Source: CAZYJD01 sp964647785 (GTDB lineage: Bacteria > Bacteroidota > Bacteroidia > NS11-12g > UBA9320). Taken from it: a stretch of DNA of 25,462 nucleotides. Under the pieces are notes generated by a model, which was given only the letters and a program-made list of their open reading frames with translations, did not search any database and was not told the DNA's origin. A program made the translations under genes and the position numbers. The stretch is taken from positions 1 to 25,462 of the forward strand of contig CAZYJD010000025.1 of the NCBI GenBank assembly GCA_964647785.1, given 5' to 3'. The stretch's first letter is position 1. Each line of letters begins with the position of its first letter. Shown here one piece after another: positions 15,345-22,786 of the stretch.

Positions 15345-16654
15345 TCGGTTAATTGACTGATGAGCCGATCGAGCTTCATGCCTCTAGACGCTTTAAAAAG
15401 AATTACACAAGCTCCGTGTTTCATGAGATAGCTGCTCAGATCTTTCAGCAGTAGCTCTTGAGATTTGTACACCTTTACATCGCTCGTATTCGCGGCTTCA
15501 TTAAATAGCTCACCAATAACAAAAAGTGCATCCAATTGGGCTTGTTGTGCTTTCTCCAAAATAGTTCGATGCTCTTGAAGCGCATGCACACCCAATTCAA
15601 ACATATCACCGAGCACAGCAATCTTCGGGCGATCATGAATGCCCTGCATTGATTCAAGCGCCTTTTCCATGCTACTTGGATTTGCATTGTAGCAGTCGGC
15701 AATGAGCATGTGCCCATTCCATTCAATGATTTGAGATCTTTGGTTGCTTGGCTGGAAGTTTTGAATGGCCTCAATCGCCAGCTGATCTTCTACCCCGAAG
15801 TAGCTACCCACGGCAATAGCCGCCAAAATATTCGAGAAATTATACCGACCGAATAAATGCGTTTCAAATTCTTCATTTCCCCATTGAAGGGAGAGACTCG
15901 GAAACGATTTTGAAATGAAAAGGGACGACTTCATTGACCCCATGGCACATTCACTGCCGTAATATACAACCTTAGAGAGCCGAGAGGCCATGCGCACCAG
16001 CCATTCATCATCGGCATTCACAAAAGCGAGCCCGTTGTGTTTAAGCAGGTGGTAATACAATTCACTTTCTTCCCTGGCCACTGCTTCCAGACTCCCAAAA
16101 CCTTCCAAGTGTTCTTTTCCGATATTGGTTACAAGGCCAAAATCCGGTTCAGCTATCGCCAAAAGCTCAGCCATTTCGCCCGGATGATTCGTACCCATTT
16201 CAATCACGGCATATTCCGTGTTTAATGGCATGCCCAATAAACTAAGTGGTACACCAATGTGATTGTTCCAGTTAGAAGGACTTGCGTGAACAGGGTATTT
16301 CTGAGATAAAACTGCTGTTAGCAGTTCTCGGGTGGTGGTTTTTCCATTGCTGCCTCCGATGGCAATAAGTTTGGGTGCGATGACTCTGCGATGGTGGCGA
16401 GAAAGCTCCTGCAGGCTTCTCAGCCCATTTTCGCAGAGCAGGTAACGCCCATCCGTTTCTTTCATCACCGCAGGATCGTCTATTAAAACATAAGCCGCAC
16501 CCTGCTCAAGGGCCTTGGATGCGAACTGATTTCCATCAAAATTTACGCCCTTTAGTGCCACAAACAATCCCCCTTTTTCGATGTTCCGGCTATCTGTCGT
16601 AAGCTTATATCCGCAAAGGGTAAAATATTGGTACAGTTCAGATACTCCCATCAT
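15341..16654 (-). CDS. murF: UDP-N-acetylmuramoyl-tripeptide--D-alanyl-D-alanine ligase MurF
   Basis: A 437-residue cytoplasmic Mur ligase that adds D-Ala-D-Ala to UDP-MurNAc-tripeptide, the last soluble step of peptidoglycan precursor synthesis. The N-terminal uridine-binding domain shows TDSRNIEKGGLFVALKG. The ATP loop is GGSNGKTTTRE (100-110), followed by NWNNHIGVPLSLL (128-140) and MGTNHPGEM, both characteristic of MurF rather than MurE. The C-terminal domain has ADCYNANPSSMEKAL and AVLGDMFELG. Consecutive ATGs at 16654 and 16651 both fit. The gene stands alone, outside a dcw-type cluster, and is flanked by a convergent htrA and a divergent FG-GAP gene. A near match to the -7 element (TAAAGTTG, one mismatch) lies about seven bases before the ATG at 16661-16669. 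Confidence 0.95.
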   Translation of the reverse strand: MMGVSELYQYFTLCGYKLTTDSRNIEKGGLFVALKGVNFDGNQFASKALEQGAAYVLIDDPAVMKETDGRYLLCENGLRSLQELSRHHRRVIAPKLIAIGGSNGKTTTRELLTAVLSQKYPVHASPSNWNNHIGVPLSLLGMPLNTEYAVIEMGTNHPGEMAELLAIAEPDFGLVTNIGKEHLEGFGSLEAVAREESELYYHLLKHNGLAFVNADDEWLVRMASRLSKVVYYGSECAMGSMKSSLFISKSFPSLSLQWGNEEFETHLFGRYNFSNILAAIAVGSYFGVEDQLAIEAIQNFQPSNQRSQIIEWNGHMLIADCYNANPSSMEKALESMQGIHDRPKIAVLGDMFELGVHALQEHRTILEKAQQAQLDALFVIGELFNEAANTSDVKVYKSQELLLKDLSSYLMKHGACVILFKASRGMKLDRLISQLTD

Positions 16655-16720
16655 ATCGATGCAACTTTACTTTAAATTTTGGTATCTTGCACCTAGTCTC
16701 AATGATTAATTCATCTTTAC

Positions 16721-19066
16721 ATGCTGCATTACAACAATACCCTGTGTTTCATCGCTTTTTATTTGTTTAGCCTGTTACCTTCACAGGCACAAAGTTTAAA
16801 GTACTCGCTTTGGTTCAATGCAGAATTTCTAAATGAGGATGGCGAAACCTTACACAACGCCTTGAGCGGTGGCATAAATCAAGCTCAATTCTCCATGGCT
16901 GATTTGAATAATGATGGCAAAAAAGATTTGGTATTATTTGATCGATCGGGGAATAAATACAGCACCTTTATCAACGAAAGCACGGGAGCAAAGCCAATTT
17001 TTCGCTACCATCCACAGTATGAAGGCCAGTTTCCAATAACAAATGATTGGGCCTTAATGGCAGATTACAACAATGATGGAAAAGAAGATTTATACACCTA
17101 TGGCGGCAATGTAAACGTGCGTTTATACAGAAACGCAACAAAGAGTGGCGATACTTCAATACAATTCGAAAAAAAGATGTTCCCGGATGAAGGCAATGAA
17201 CCAACCCCGTATCTAACGGCCTTTACATACAGCCAGTATCCACAATTTGATACCAGTGAGGTGATTGCGGATTTCAATAACCTTCCGGCGATAGCCGATG
17301 TGGATGGCGATGGTGATATGGACTATCTCACTTTGCTAAACGGAGGGTTTGGCATTTCCTTTTACCGCAATAATTCAGTGGAGGAGAAAAGGGATATTGA
17401 AGACCTGTTTTTCCTTGATATTGATTGGTGTTGGGGCGATTTTGAAGAAGGGCAGAACAGCAATGATATTTTCCTCAGAAGACCGGAATATTGTCTAAGG
17501 AAGTATTACAAAAAGCATCCATCCGGTTCAACCCTTTCGGTATTTGACAATGATGATGATGGCGACGTGGATTTATTACTGGGAAATGCCGGTTATGACA
17601 ACTTAATCTTTTTGGAAAATGGCCGGGCACAACACGGCACGGTACAAGACTCCATGATTGCTTTCGATGCCTTTTTTCCAAGCGGTACACTCAGGGCCAG
17701 CTTGCCATCTTTTCCATCATCGTTTTTGGTAGATATTGATCAGGATGGAGCCCGTGATCTCATTGTTAGTGTGAATAATACGGATAAATCGAGTTATGTC
17801 TTCCTAGAAGATGATCATGTTTATTACTACCGAAACGAGGGAGAAGATAAACGCCCCGATTTTAAGATCGTACAGAAGGATTTTTTGGTAGGCGATATGA
17901 TTGATCACGGTGGTTGGGCTGCACCGGCATTGGCCGATATCGATAATGATGGCGATTACGATTTATTTATTGGGCACAATGGTAATTATGCCTATACCCT
18001 CGATCAGTCAGATAGGATTGCATATTATGAAAACATTGGCAACGCAACCAATGCCGTGTTTCAATTGAGAGACACCAATTACCTGAACATTTCTGCCAAA
18101 TCATTGAAACGTATTGCACCTCACCTCGCCGATGTGGATGGTGATGATGACTTGGACCTGCTTTTGGGGTTACAAGAGGGACAAATTGCCTTGTATCGGA
18201 ATGAAGGTACTGCAAACAATGCATCGTTTGTTTTTGAGACTGACTTTTGGAAAGGACTGGATGTGGGAGAGGCGGCAACCATCAGCACGGCAGATGTGAA
18301 TGGCGACGGAGAACTGGATCTTATCTTGGGTGAATCAAATGGCAATTTTAACTACTACAGAGGACTTGGGGGTGAACGCTATGTTCAGGAAAATGATACC
18401 TTCGGAAATGTTTTGGTGAACGATTTCATTGTGCAAACCAAAACAAATCCAGTCACACTGGAACCCTATGACACCCTTATCATGGAGAGCCAGGGATACT
18501 CAGCACCAGTGTTTACTGATTTGGATGGAAACGGTAAACCAGAAATCATTTCAGGAAGCTTAAGAGGGTATCTCAAGCTTTATTATGACATCAGTTTAAA
18601 TGCTCAGGACACATTTAAAGAGCAAGAAGGTTTTGTATACGATTTTAGAGAACAAAACTATGCGTATTACAAATTTGGATTTGAAACCATGCCTGCTGCG
18701 GCAGATTTAGATGGAGATGGCAACCAGGAAATAGTGGTGGGCAACAGGAGAGGGGGCATTTCAATCATTTCCTCTAAGGGCCTCGTTGGCAATACAAAAA
18801 CCATCAGAAACCCGCTCCATCAATTGAAACTATATCCAAACCCTGCCAATGGTTTGTTCTTCTTGGAGGCCCCTGCAGGAACCTATACAATAGAAATTAC
18901 CGACCTCAACGGTAGGGTGATCAAAACCAATCAGATTCGTCACAATCTGAATGATAGAATGGAGATTGAGCTCCGAGAACAGGCCGATGGCGTGTATTTT
19001 ATTCATCTGATGAACAGCCAGGGTTACCACAAAGGACTCAAGGCCATAAAGCTGGGAAATCATTGA
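16721..19066 (+). CDS. T9SS-secreted FG-GAP/VCBS repeat protein
   Basis: A 781-residue exported protein. A signal peptide covers residues 1-23 (cleavage near SQA-Q). Ten calcium-binding-loop repeats of the form DxDxDGxxD begin at about residues 61, 115, 193, 276, 338, 406, 471, 525, 600 and 662; examples are DVDGDGDMDYL, DIDNDGDYDLF and DLDGDGNQEIV. They mark an integrin-alpha-like beta-propeller of FG-GAP/VCBS units, a fold used for adhesion or carbohydrate contact. The C-terminal 75 residues form a type A T9SS sorting domain (KLYPNPANGLFFLEAPAGTY, ITDLNGRVI, GVYFIHL, KAIKL), so the protein should cross the outer membrane and be released or anchored to the cell surface. No enzymatic domain is visible. 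Its 3' end overlaps the convergent cytochrome gene by seven bases. Confidence 0.92.
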   Translation: MLHYNNTLCFIAFYLFSLLPSQAQSLKYSLWFNAEFLNEDGETLHNALSGGINQAQFSMADLNNDGKKDLVLFDRSGNKYSTFINESTGAKPIFRYHPQYEGQFPITNDWALMADYNNDGKEDLYTYGGNVNVRLYRNATKSGDTSIQFEKKMFPDEGNEPTPYLTAFTYSQYPQFDTSEVIADFNNLPAIADVDGDGDMDYLTLLNGGFGISFYRNNSVEEKRDIEDLFFLDIDWCWGDFEEGQNSNDIFLRRPEYCLRKYYKKHPSGSTLSVFDNDDDGDVDLLLGNAGYDNLIFLENGRAQHGTVQDSMIAFDAFFPSGTLRASLPSFPSSFLVDIDQDGARDLIVSVNNTDKSSYVFLEDDHVYYYRNEGEDKRPDFKIVQKDFLVGDMIDHGGWAAPALADIDNDGDYDLFIGHNGNYAYTLDQSDRIAYYENIGNATNAVFQLRDTNYLNISAKSLKRIAPHLADVDGDDDLDLLLGLQEGQIALYRNEGTANNASFVFETDFWKGLDVGEAATISTADVNGDGELDLILGESNGNFNYYRGLGGERYVQENDTFGNVLVNDFIVQTKTNPVTLEPYDTLIMESQGYSAPVFTDLDGNGKPEIISGSLRGYLKLYYDISLNAQDTFKEQEGFVYDFREQNYAYYKFGFETMPAAADLDGDGNQEIVVGNRRGGISIISSKGLVGNTKTIRNPLHQLKLYPNPANGLFFLEAPAGTYTIEITDLNGRVIKTNQIRHNLNDRMEIELREQADGVYFIHLMNSQGYHKGLKAIKLGNH

Positions 19067-19497
19067 ATGGCTTTCAGCCGTAATTTTGAAATGCGCTCAA
19101 TTGGTCCATTGCAGTAAACCTGGTGGCATGAAATGCAGTTGTTGACCAATAGGTCGTAATGGATTTTATAGTCGTCGATTGTTTTTTGAGCATTCATCTC
19201 CTTAGCATTTGCCATGAAAACATCCGCCATGCCATGATAGGTTTCATTGATTTCCCTTGGGTTGGTGGCCTCGGCAGTGTGTAAGTTGACGTAGGCTGAA
19301 AATGAATCAATAGGTAATTTTCCTGACTCCAACTGAACCTCAATATCCTTTAGCTGCGCTTCCATTGAGCGCATGACTAAAGCCAATTCAGAAGGCTCAT
19401 ACATCTCATTTTCCACTGCTTTATTGTCTGAGCCTTTTTGGCAAGATACCATTGCCATGATCCCCAATAAGAGACCAGTCAGTATGGCATATCTCAT
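19060..19497 (-). CDS. Class II-type cytochrome c lipoprotein
   Basis: A 145-residue lipoprotein. The signal peptide ends in the lipobox AMVSC with the lipidated Cys at 19. One haem-binding motif, CISCH (C121, C124, H125), lies only 20 residues from the C-terminus. That position, a Met-containing first helix (LALVMRSMEAQLKDIE, with M42 or M45 as possible sixth ligand) and an otherwise helical sequence are the layout of class II cytochromes c (c'/c556, four-helix bundle). It would sit at the membrane surface in the periplasm and carry electrons or bind small ligands. It is translationally coupled to the DUF4920 gene through an ATGA overlap and ends the lipid A operon. Class I or an unclassified monohaem protein remains possible. 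Confidence 0.82.
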   Translation of the reverse strand: MRYAILTGLLLGIMAMVSCQKGSDNKAVENEMYEPSELALVMRSMEAQLKDIEVQLESGKLPIDSFSAYVNLHTAEATNPREINETYHGMADVFMANAKEMNAQKTIDDYKIHYDLLVNNCISCHQVYCNGPIERISKLRLKAIQ

Positions 19498-19982
19498 GAC
19501 TTGCTGATCAACACACCTTTGGCCATAAAACTGTAGCTCACCTCAGGTTCAGTAATGGCCTCAATTTCTTCTTCGCTTAAACCTTTATCTTCAGCGTAAT
19601 GACGGCGTTGCTCTACACTGAGCGTATCGGTATAAAGCATGCCATCCATCACCGCTGTTCTTCCTGCTGCGTTCATGGGTACAAAAAAGGCATAGTCCTT
19701 AAATCGAACAAAAATCTGACGTTCATTACCGGCATCTACGTTCATCCAGCAGCCTTTTTTCTGACAGCACTCATTGATGGTCGCTGAAATCTTCACATCT
19801 ATTGAATCTTGACCTTCCATTTTATCGAGGGCAGCAGCAGCACTGATGGCATCGTCGGCAACAACTGTTGAATCACCGTAGATATCCCAATTTGCTTGGG
19901 CATTTTCTGTTTCTTTTGATTCGCCACAAGCAAAGAATATGCATGCTGTGATCGCAAGGCTTAAAGCGTTTTTAAACGTCAT
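19494..19982 (-). CDS. DUF4920 lipoprotein with a conserved cysteine cluster
   Basis: A 162-residue protein with the DUF4920 signature, function unknown. I place the start at 19982 because MTFKNALSLAITACIFFAC is a compact lipoprotein signal peptide with the lipidated Cys at 19; an ATG at 20042 would only add a polar extension inside the upstream gene. The mature domain opens with a short linker and then the family core INECCQKKGCWMNV, with C72, C73 and C78, followed by VRFKDYAFFVPMNAAGR and TDTLSVEQRRHYAEDKG. The cysteine cluster suggests metal binding or redox activity in the periplasm. It overlaps the ABC ATPase by 11 bases upstream and the cytochrome by four bases downstream, so the three are probably made together. 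Confidence 0.85.
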   Translation of the reverse strand: MTFKNALSLAITACIFFACGESKETENAQANWDIYGDSTVVADDAISAAAALDKMEGQDSIDVKISATINECCQKKGCWMNVDAGNERQIFVRFKDYAFFVPMNAAGRTAVMDGMLYTDTLSVEQRRHYAEDKGLSEEEIEAITEPEVSYSFMAKGVLISKS

Positions 19983-20583
19983 GGTGTTGTATCTGAATTT
20001 GTTTTTCACAAAAGTAGTATTCATCCGGTTCATTTGAGGCAATGATCACGGCACGATCCGGATGACATTTATCCATAAGCGATCGGAATAGGATTTTGCC
20101 TTTTTCGTCCAGATTGGTGGTGGGCTCATCCAGCAAAAGGATCGGGGTATCGCTGTAAAACGCCAGCAATAATTTTAAACGCTGCTTCATCCCGCTGCTA
20201 AATTGTCCCACTTCTTTTTGCAGGTGTTTATTGAAAGCCCCGATTTCAATAAACTCTGAAAAGCTTATGGATGGTTTTTTAAGCTTGAAATGCCAACGGA
20301 CACATTCTTGCAGGCTCAGTGATTCGAATAATTCCAAGTAAGGGGCGGCAAGGCTGTATTGAGAGAAGAAATTTTCTTCGTTGTTTTCGGGGCTTACGGG
20401 AAAAGTTAAACGCCCTTCGGTAGGACTTAGGTAGTTTGCAAGGATTCTTAAGAGCGTTGATTTGCCGGAACCATTGGGCCCTAATACAGCGGTCTTACTT
20501 CCTTTAGAGACGACTATATCAAGATCTCGGAAAAGCCACTGTTTTCCAAAGCGCATTCCAAGACCTTTCCCTTCGATTAGCAT
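19972..20583 (-). CDS. Orphan ABC transporter ATP-binding protein (CcmA-like size)
   Basis: A 203-residue ABC ATPase, short like CcmA. Walker A is GPNGSGKST (35-43), the signature loop is FSSGMKQR (128-135) and Walker B with the D-loop is ILLLDEPTTNLDEKG (148-162). Where the switch histidine is expected (the usual TH after Walker B) it reads IIASNEPDE, with Asn in place of His. The start at 20583 gives the standard opening MLIEGKGLGMRFG. No permease gene is next to it, so the membrane partner must be encoded elsewhere. It follows lpxA by two bases and overlaps the DUF4920 gene by 11. Lipid or LPS transport is suggested only by position; haem export (CcmA) is suggested by size and the nearby cytochrome. 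Neither is proven. Confidence 0.87.
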   Translation of the reverse strand: MLIEGKGLGMRFGKQWLFRDLDIVVSKGSKTAVLGPNGSGKSTLLRILANYLSPTEGRLTFPVSPENNEENFFSQYSLAAPYLELFESLSLQECVRWHFKLKKPSISFSEFIEIGAFNKHLQKEVGQFSSGMKQRLKLLLAFYSDTPILLLDEPTTNLDEKGKILFRSLMDKCHPDRAVIIASNEPDEYYFCEKQIQIQHHDV

Positions 20584-20585
20584 GA

Positions 20586-21368
20586 TTAACGCGAAAGATA
20601 ACCCTTCATAATGCCGCGATCAGATTCTCGAATGAAGGTCAATATTTCATCTCTTTCTTTGGTGGCAGGCATTTCTGCCTCAATTTTATGGATGGCTTTT
20701 GAGTTATTTAAGCCACGCAAGTAAAGAATGCGGTAAATTTCTTGGATTTCGGCAATTTTATCAGCACTGAACCCTCTTCTTCTTAATCCTACTGAATTCA
20801 CCCCCTCATAAGACAGCGGCTCGCGTGCAGCTTTGCTAAATGGGGGCACATCTTTTCGCACCAATGAACCTCCACTGATCATAACATGCATGCCAATTTT
20901 TACAAATTGGTGAACGGCAGACATTCCGCCAATAATGGCGTGATCACCCACTTCGATATGTCCCGCCAATTGCACGGCATTTGCTAAAATCACATGATCT
21001 CCAATGATGCAATCATGCGCTACGTGCGTGTACGCCATTAAAAGGCAATTCTCTCCGATTTGGGTTTTACCCATTGCATTGGTTCCTCGGTTGATGGTTA
21101 CACACTCTCTGATGGTGGTTCCATCACCCACCACAGCCAAGGTTTCTTCCCCTCCGAATTTTAAATCTTGAGGAATGGCAGAGATAACTGCACCCGGGAA
21201 TATCCTGCAATTCTTTCCAATGCGCGCTCCTGGCATGATGGTTACGTTGGATCCTATCCAGGTTCCTTCTCCAATTTCAACATTTTTATGGATGGTGACA
21301 AATGGTTCAATTACCACATTGTCAGCTATCTGTGCTTGCGGATGAACGTATGCTAAGGGTTGAATCAT
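20586..21368 (-). CDS. lpxA: Acyl-ACP--UDP-N-acetylglucosamine O-acyltransferase LpxA
   Basis: A 260-residue trimeric left-handed beta-helix enzyme that puts a 3-hydroxyacyl chain on the 3-OH of UDP-GlcNAc, the first step of lipid A synthesis in the cytoplasm. Hexapeptide repeats run from residue 1 to about 180. The catalytic His is H118 in AYTHVAHDC, matching the THxAHDC family motif. GGMSAVHQFVKIGMHVMISG and the helical C-terminal cap with GLRRRGFSADKI are typical. The PQDLKFGGEET loop identifies LpxA rather than LpxD. It lies three bases after lpxC/fabZ and two before the ABC ATPase gene. Length and motifs are intact. The chain length used cannot be told from sequence alone. Confidence 0.96.
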   Translation of the reverse strand: MIQPLAYVHPQAQIADNVVIEPFVTIHKNVEIGEGTWIGSNVTIMPGARIGKNCRIFPGAVISAIPQDLKFGGEETLAVVGDGTTIRECVTINRGTNAMGKTQIGENCLLMAYTHVAHDCIIGDHVILANAVQLAGHIEVGDHAIIGGMSAVHQFVKIGMHVMISGGSLVRKDVPPFSKAAREPLSYEGVNSVGLRRRGFSADKIAEIQEIYRILYLRGLNNSKAIHKIEAEMPATKERDEILTFIRESDRGIMKGYLSR

Positions 21369-21371
21369 GTT

Positions 21372-22778
21372 TTATTTATTTTGAATAATCTGGGCAGTCA
21401 TTTCAGCTTCTGAAACCATACGATCGCCAACATAGGCTTCTCCTTTCATCATACAAATGCCTCTGCGAACAGGAGCAACCAATTGCATTCTGATTAAAAG
21501 GGTATCGCCCGGAACAACCTTGTCCTTGAATTTTGCGTTCTCTATCTTCAAGAAATAGGTACTCCATTTCGAAGGATCCTCCTTGTCATGCAGTACAAGC
21601 ACACCGCCTGCTTGTGCCATTGCTTCCAGTTGCAATACGCCAGGCATTAGGGGCTCTCCAGGAAAATGACCCTGAAAGAAATACTGGTCTCCGGTGATGT
21701 TTTTGGTGGCAATGATTTCATGACTGTCCAATGAAATGATTTTATCTACCAGCAAAAACGGCCATTTATGTGGAAGAAACCTGGAGATTTCTGCATGCTC
21801 AAAGACAGGTTTTTTAGCAGGGTTATAGGCTGGGATGTTGAGTTTGTTTTTCTGATCTTTTTTGTTCTCCAGCCATGCCTGTCTAATTTTTAAAGCAAAA
21901 GCCACATTGGAGGCATGTCCCGGCCGGGCAGCCATAATTTGGGCTTTGATGGGAACTCCCGCCAAGGCTAAATCTCCAATTAAATCAAGCAATTTATGAC
22001 GTGCCGGTTCATTTTGATAACGCAAATCCACATTGTTCAAAATGCCCTCTGATCGTACTTCTACCTTGGGTTTGTTAAAGAGCACTGCCAATCGGTCGAG
22101 CTCATTTTGCTCAACTTCTTTGTCTACAATTACAATGGCATTGCTCAAATCCCCACCTTTAATAAGGTTCTGCTGAAGCAGATACTCCAGTTCATGTAAA
22201 AAGCAAAAGGTACGACACGAAGCAATTTCATTTTTAAACTCCTTGAGCTTAGTAATAGACGCATGCTGACTACCAAGTACTTGAGAGTTGTAATCAACCA
22301 GTACGGTAAGGCGGTAGTCGTTCAATGGCATGGCTACCATTTCTACGCCTTTGGCCTCATCTCGGTAAAAGATATTTTCTGGAATCTCGAAGTACTCCCG
22401 CACCTTAGAAAGCTCCTTGATACCTGCTTCCAGAATCTTCTCGATGAAAGGCATTGAACTTCCATCAGCGATGGGCATTTCAGGCCCATCAATTTTAAGT
22501 AACACATTGTCTACCTCCATGCCTGCCAGCGCAGCAAGCACATGTTCTACAGTGTGCACCTCCGCCCCATCTTTACTCAGTGTGGTTCCTCTGCTGGTAT
22601 CACTCACATAGTCTGCCAAGGCTTCGATCATAGGCTCTCCTTCCAAATCTGTTCGTTGAAATTTGTAGCCGTGATCTTCAGGCGCAGGTTCAAATGTCAG
22701 GGTCACTTCAGCTCCGGTATGCAATCCGACACCGCTAAAGGTAAATGCTTTTTTCAGAGTGGTTTGTAGTTTGTCCAT
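21372..22778 (-). CDS. lpxC/fabZ: Bifunctional LpxC deacetylase / FabZ dehydratase fusion
   Basis: A 468-residue fusion. Residues 1-305 are LpxC, the zinc deacetylase that commits UDP-acyl-GlcNAc to lipid A. Zinc ligands are H79 (VHTVEHVLAAL), H261 and D265 (RHKLLDLIGD), and the catalytic His is H288 (RPGHASNVAFA). Residues 325-468 are FabZ, the 3-hydroxyacyl-ACP dehydratase of fatty-acid synthesis: FLPHKWPFLLVD, GHFPGEPLMPGVLQLEAMAQ with H371 and E385. A lysine-rich linker near 305-322 joins them. The fusion is a hallmark of Bacteroidota and places in one chain two enzymes at the branch point where 3-hydroxyacyl-ACP goes either to lipid A or to phospholipid. Both active sites are complete. 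It is flanked by lpxD (8 bases) and lpxA (3 bases). Confidence 0.97.
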   Translation of the reverse strand: MDKLQTTLKKAFTFSGVGLHTGAEVTLTFEPAPEDHGYKFQRTDLEGEPMIEALADYVSDTSRGTTLSKDGAEVHTVEHVLAALAGMEVDNVLLKIDGPEMPIADGSSMPFIEKILEAGIKELSKVREYFEIPENIFYRDEAKGVEMVAMPLNDYRLTVLVDYNSQVLGSQHASITKLKEFKNEIASCRTFCFLHELEYLLQQNLIKGGDLSNAIVIVDKEVEQNELDRLAVLFNKPKVEVRSEGILNNVDLRYQNEPARHKLLDLIGDLALAGVPIKAQIMAARPGHASNVAFALKIRQAWLENKKDQKNKLNIPAYNPAKKPVFEHAEISRFLPHKWPFLLVDKIISLDSHEIIATKNITGDQYFFQGHFPGEPLMPGVLQLEAMAQAGGVLVLHDKEDPSKWSTYFLKIENAKFKDKVVPGDTLLIRMQLVAPVRRGICMMKGEAYVGDRMVSEAEMTAQIIQNK

Positions 22779-22786
22779 CTGGATGG

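Noticed and set aside
16683..16690. TATCTTGC before the FG-GAP gene, also seen at 23903-23910
   Set aside because: It lacks one T of TAnnTTTG and has no -33 partner. Two occurrences are suggestive, but too weak to annotate as promoters.
16860..18740. Repeated GATGGxGATGG-like DNA as a possible nucleotide repeat or CRISPR
   Set aside because: The repetition comes from codons of the DxDxDG loops in the FG-GAP protein. Spacing is irregular and there are no conserved direct repeats.
19983..20042. Longer start for the DUF4920 lipoprotein
   Set aside because: It adds a polar segment ahead of an otherwise complete lipoprotein signal peptide and lies in the upstream ATPase gene.
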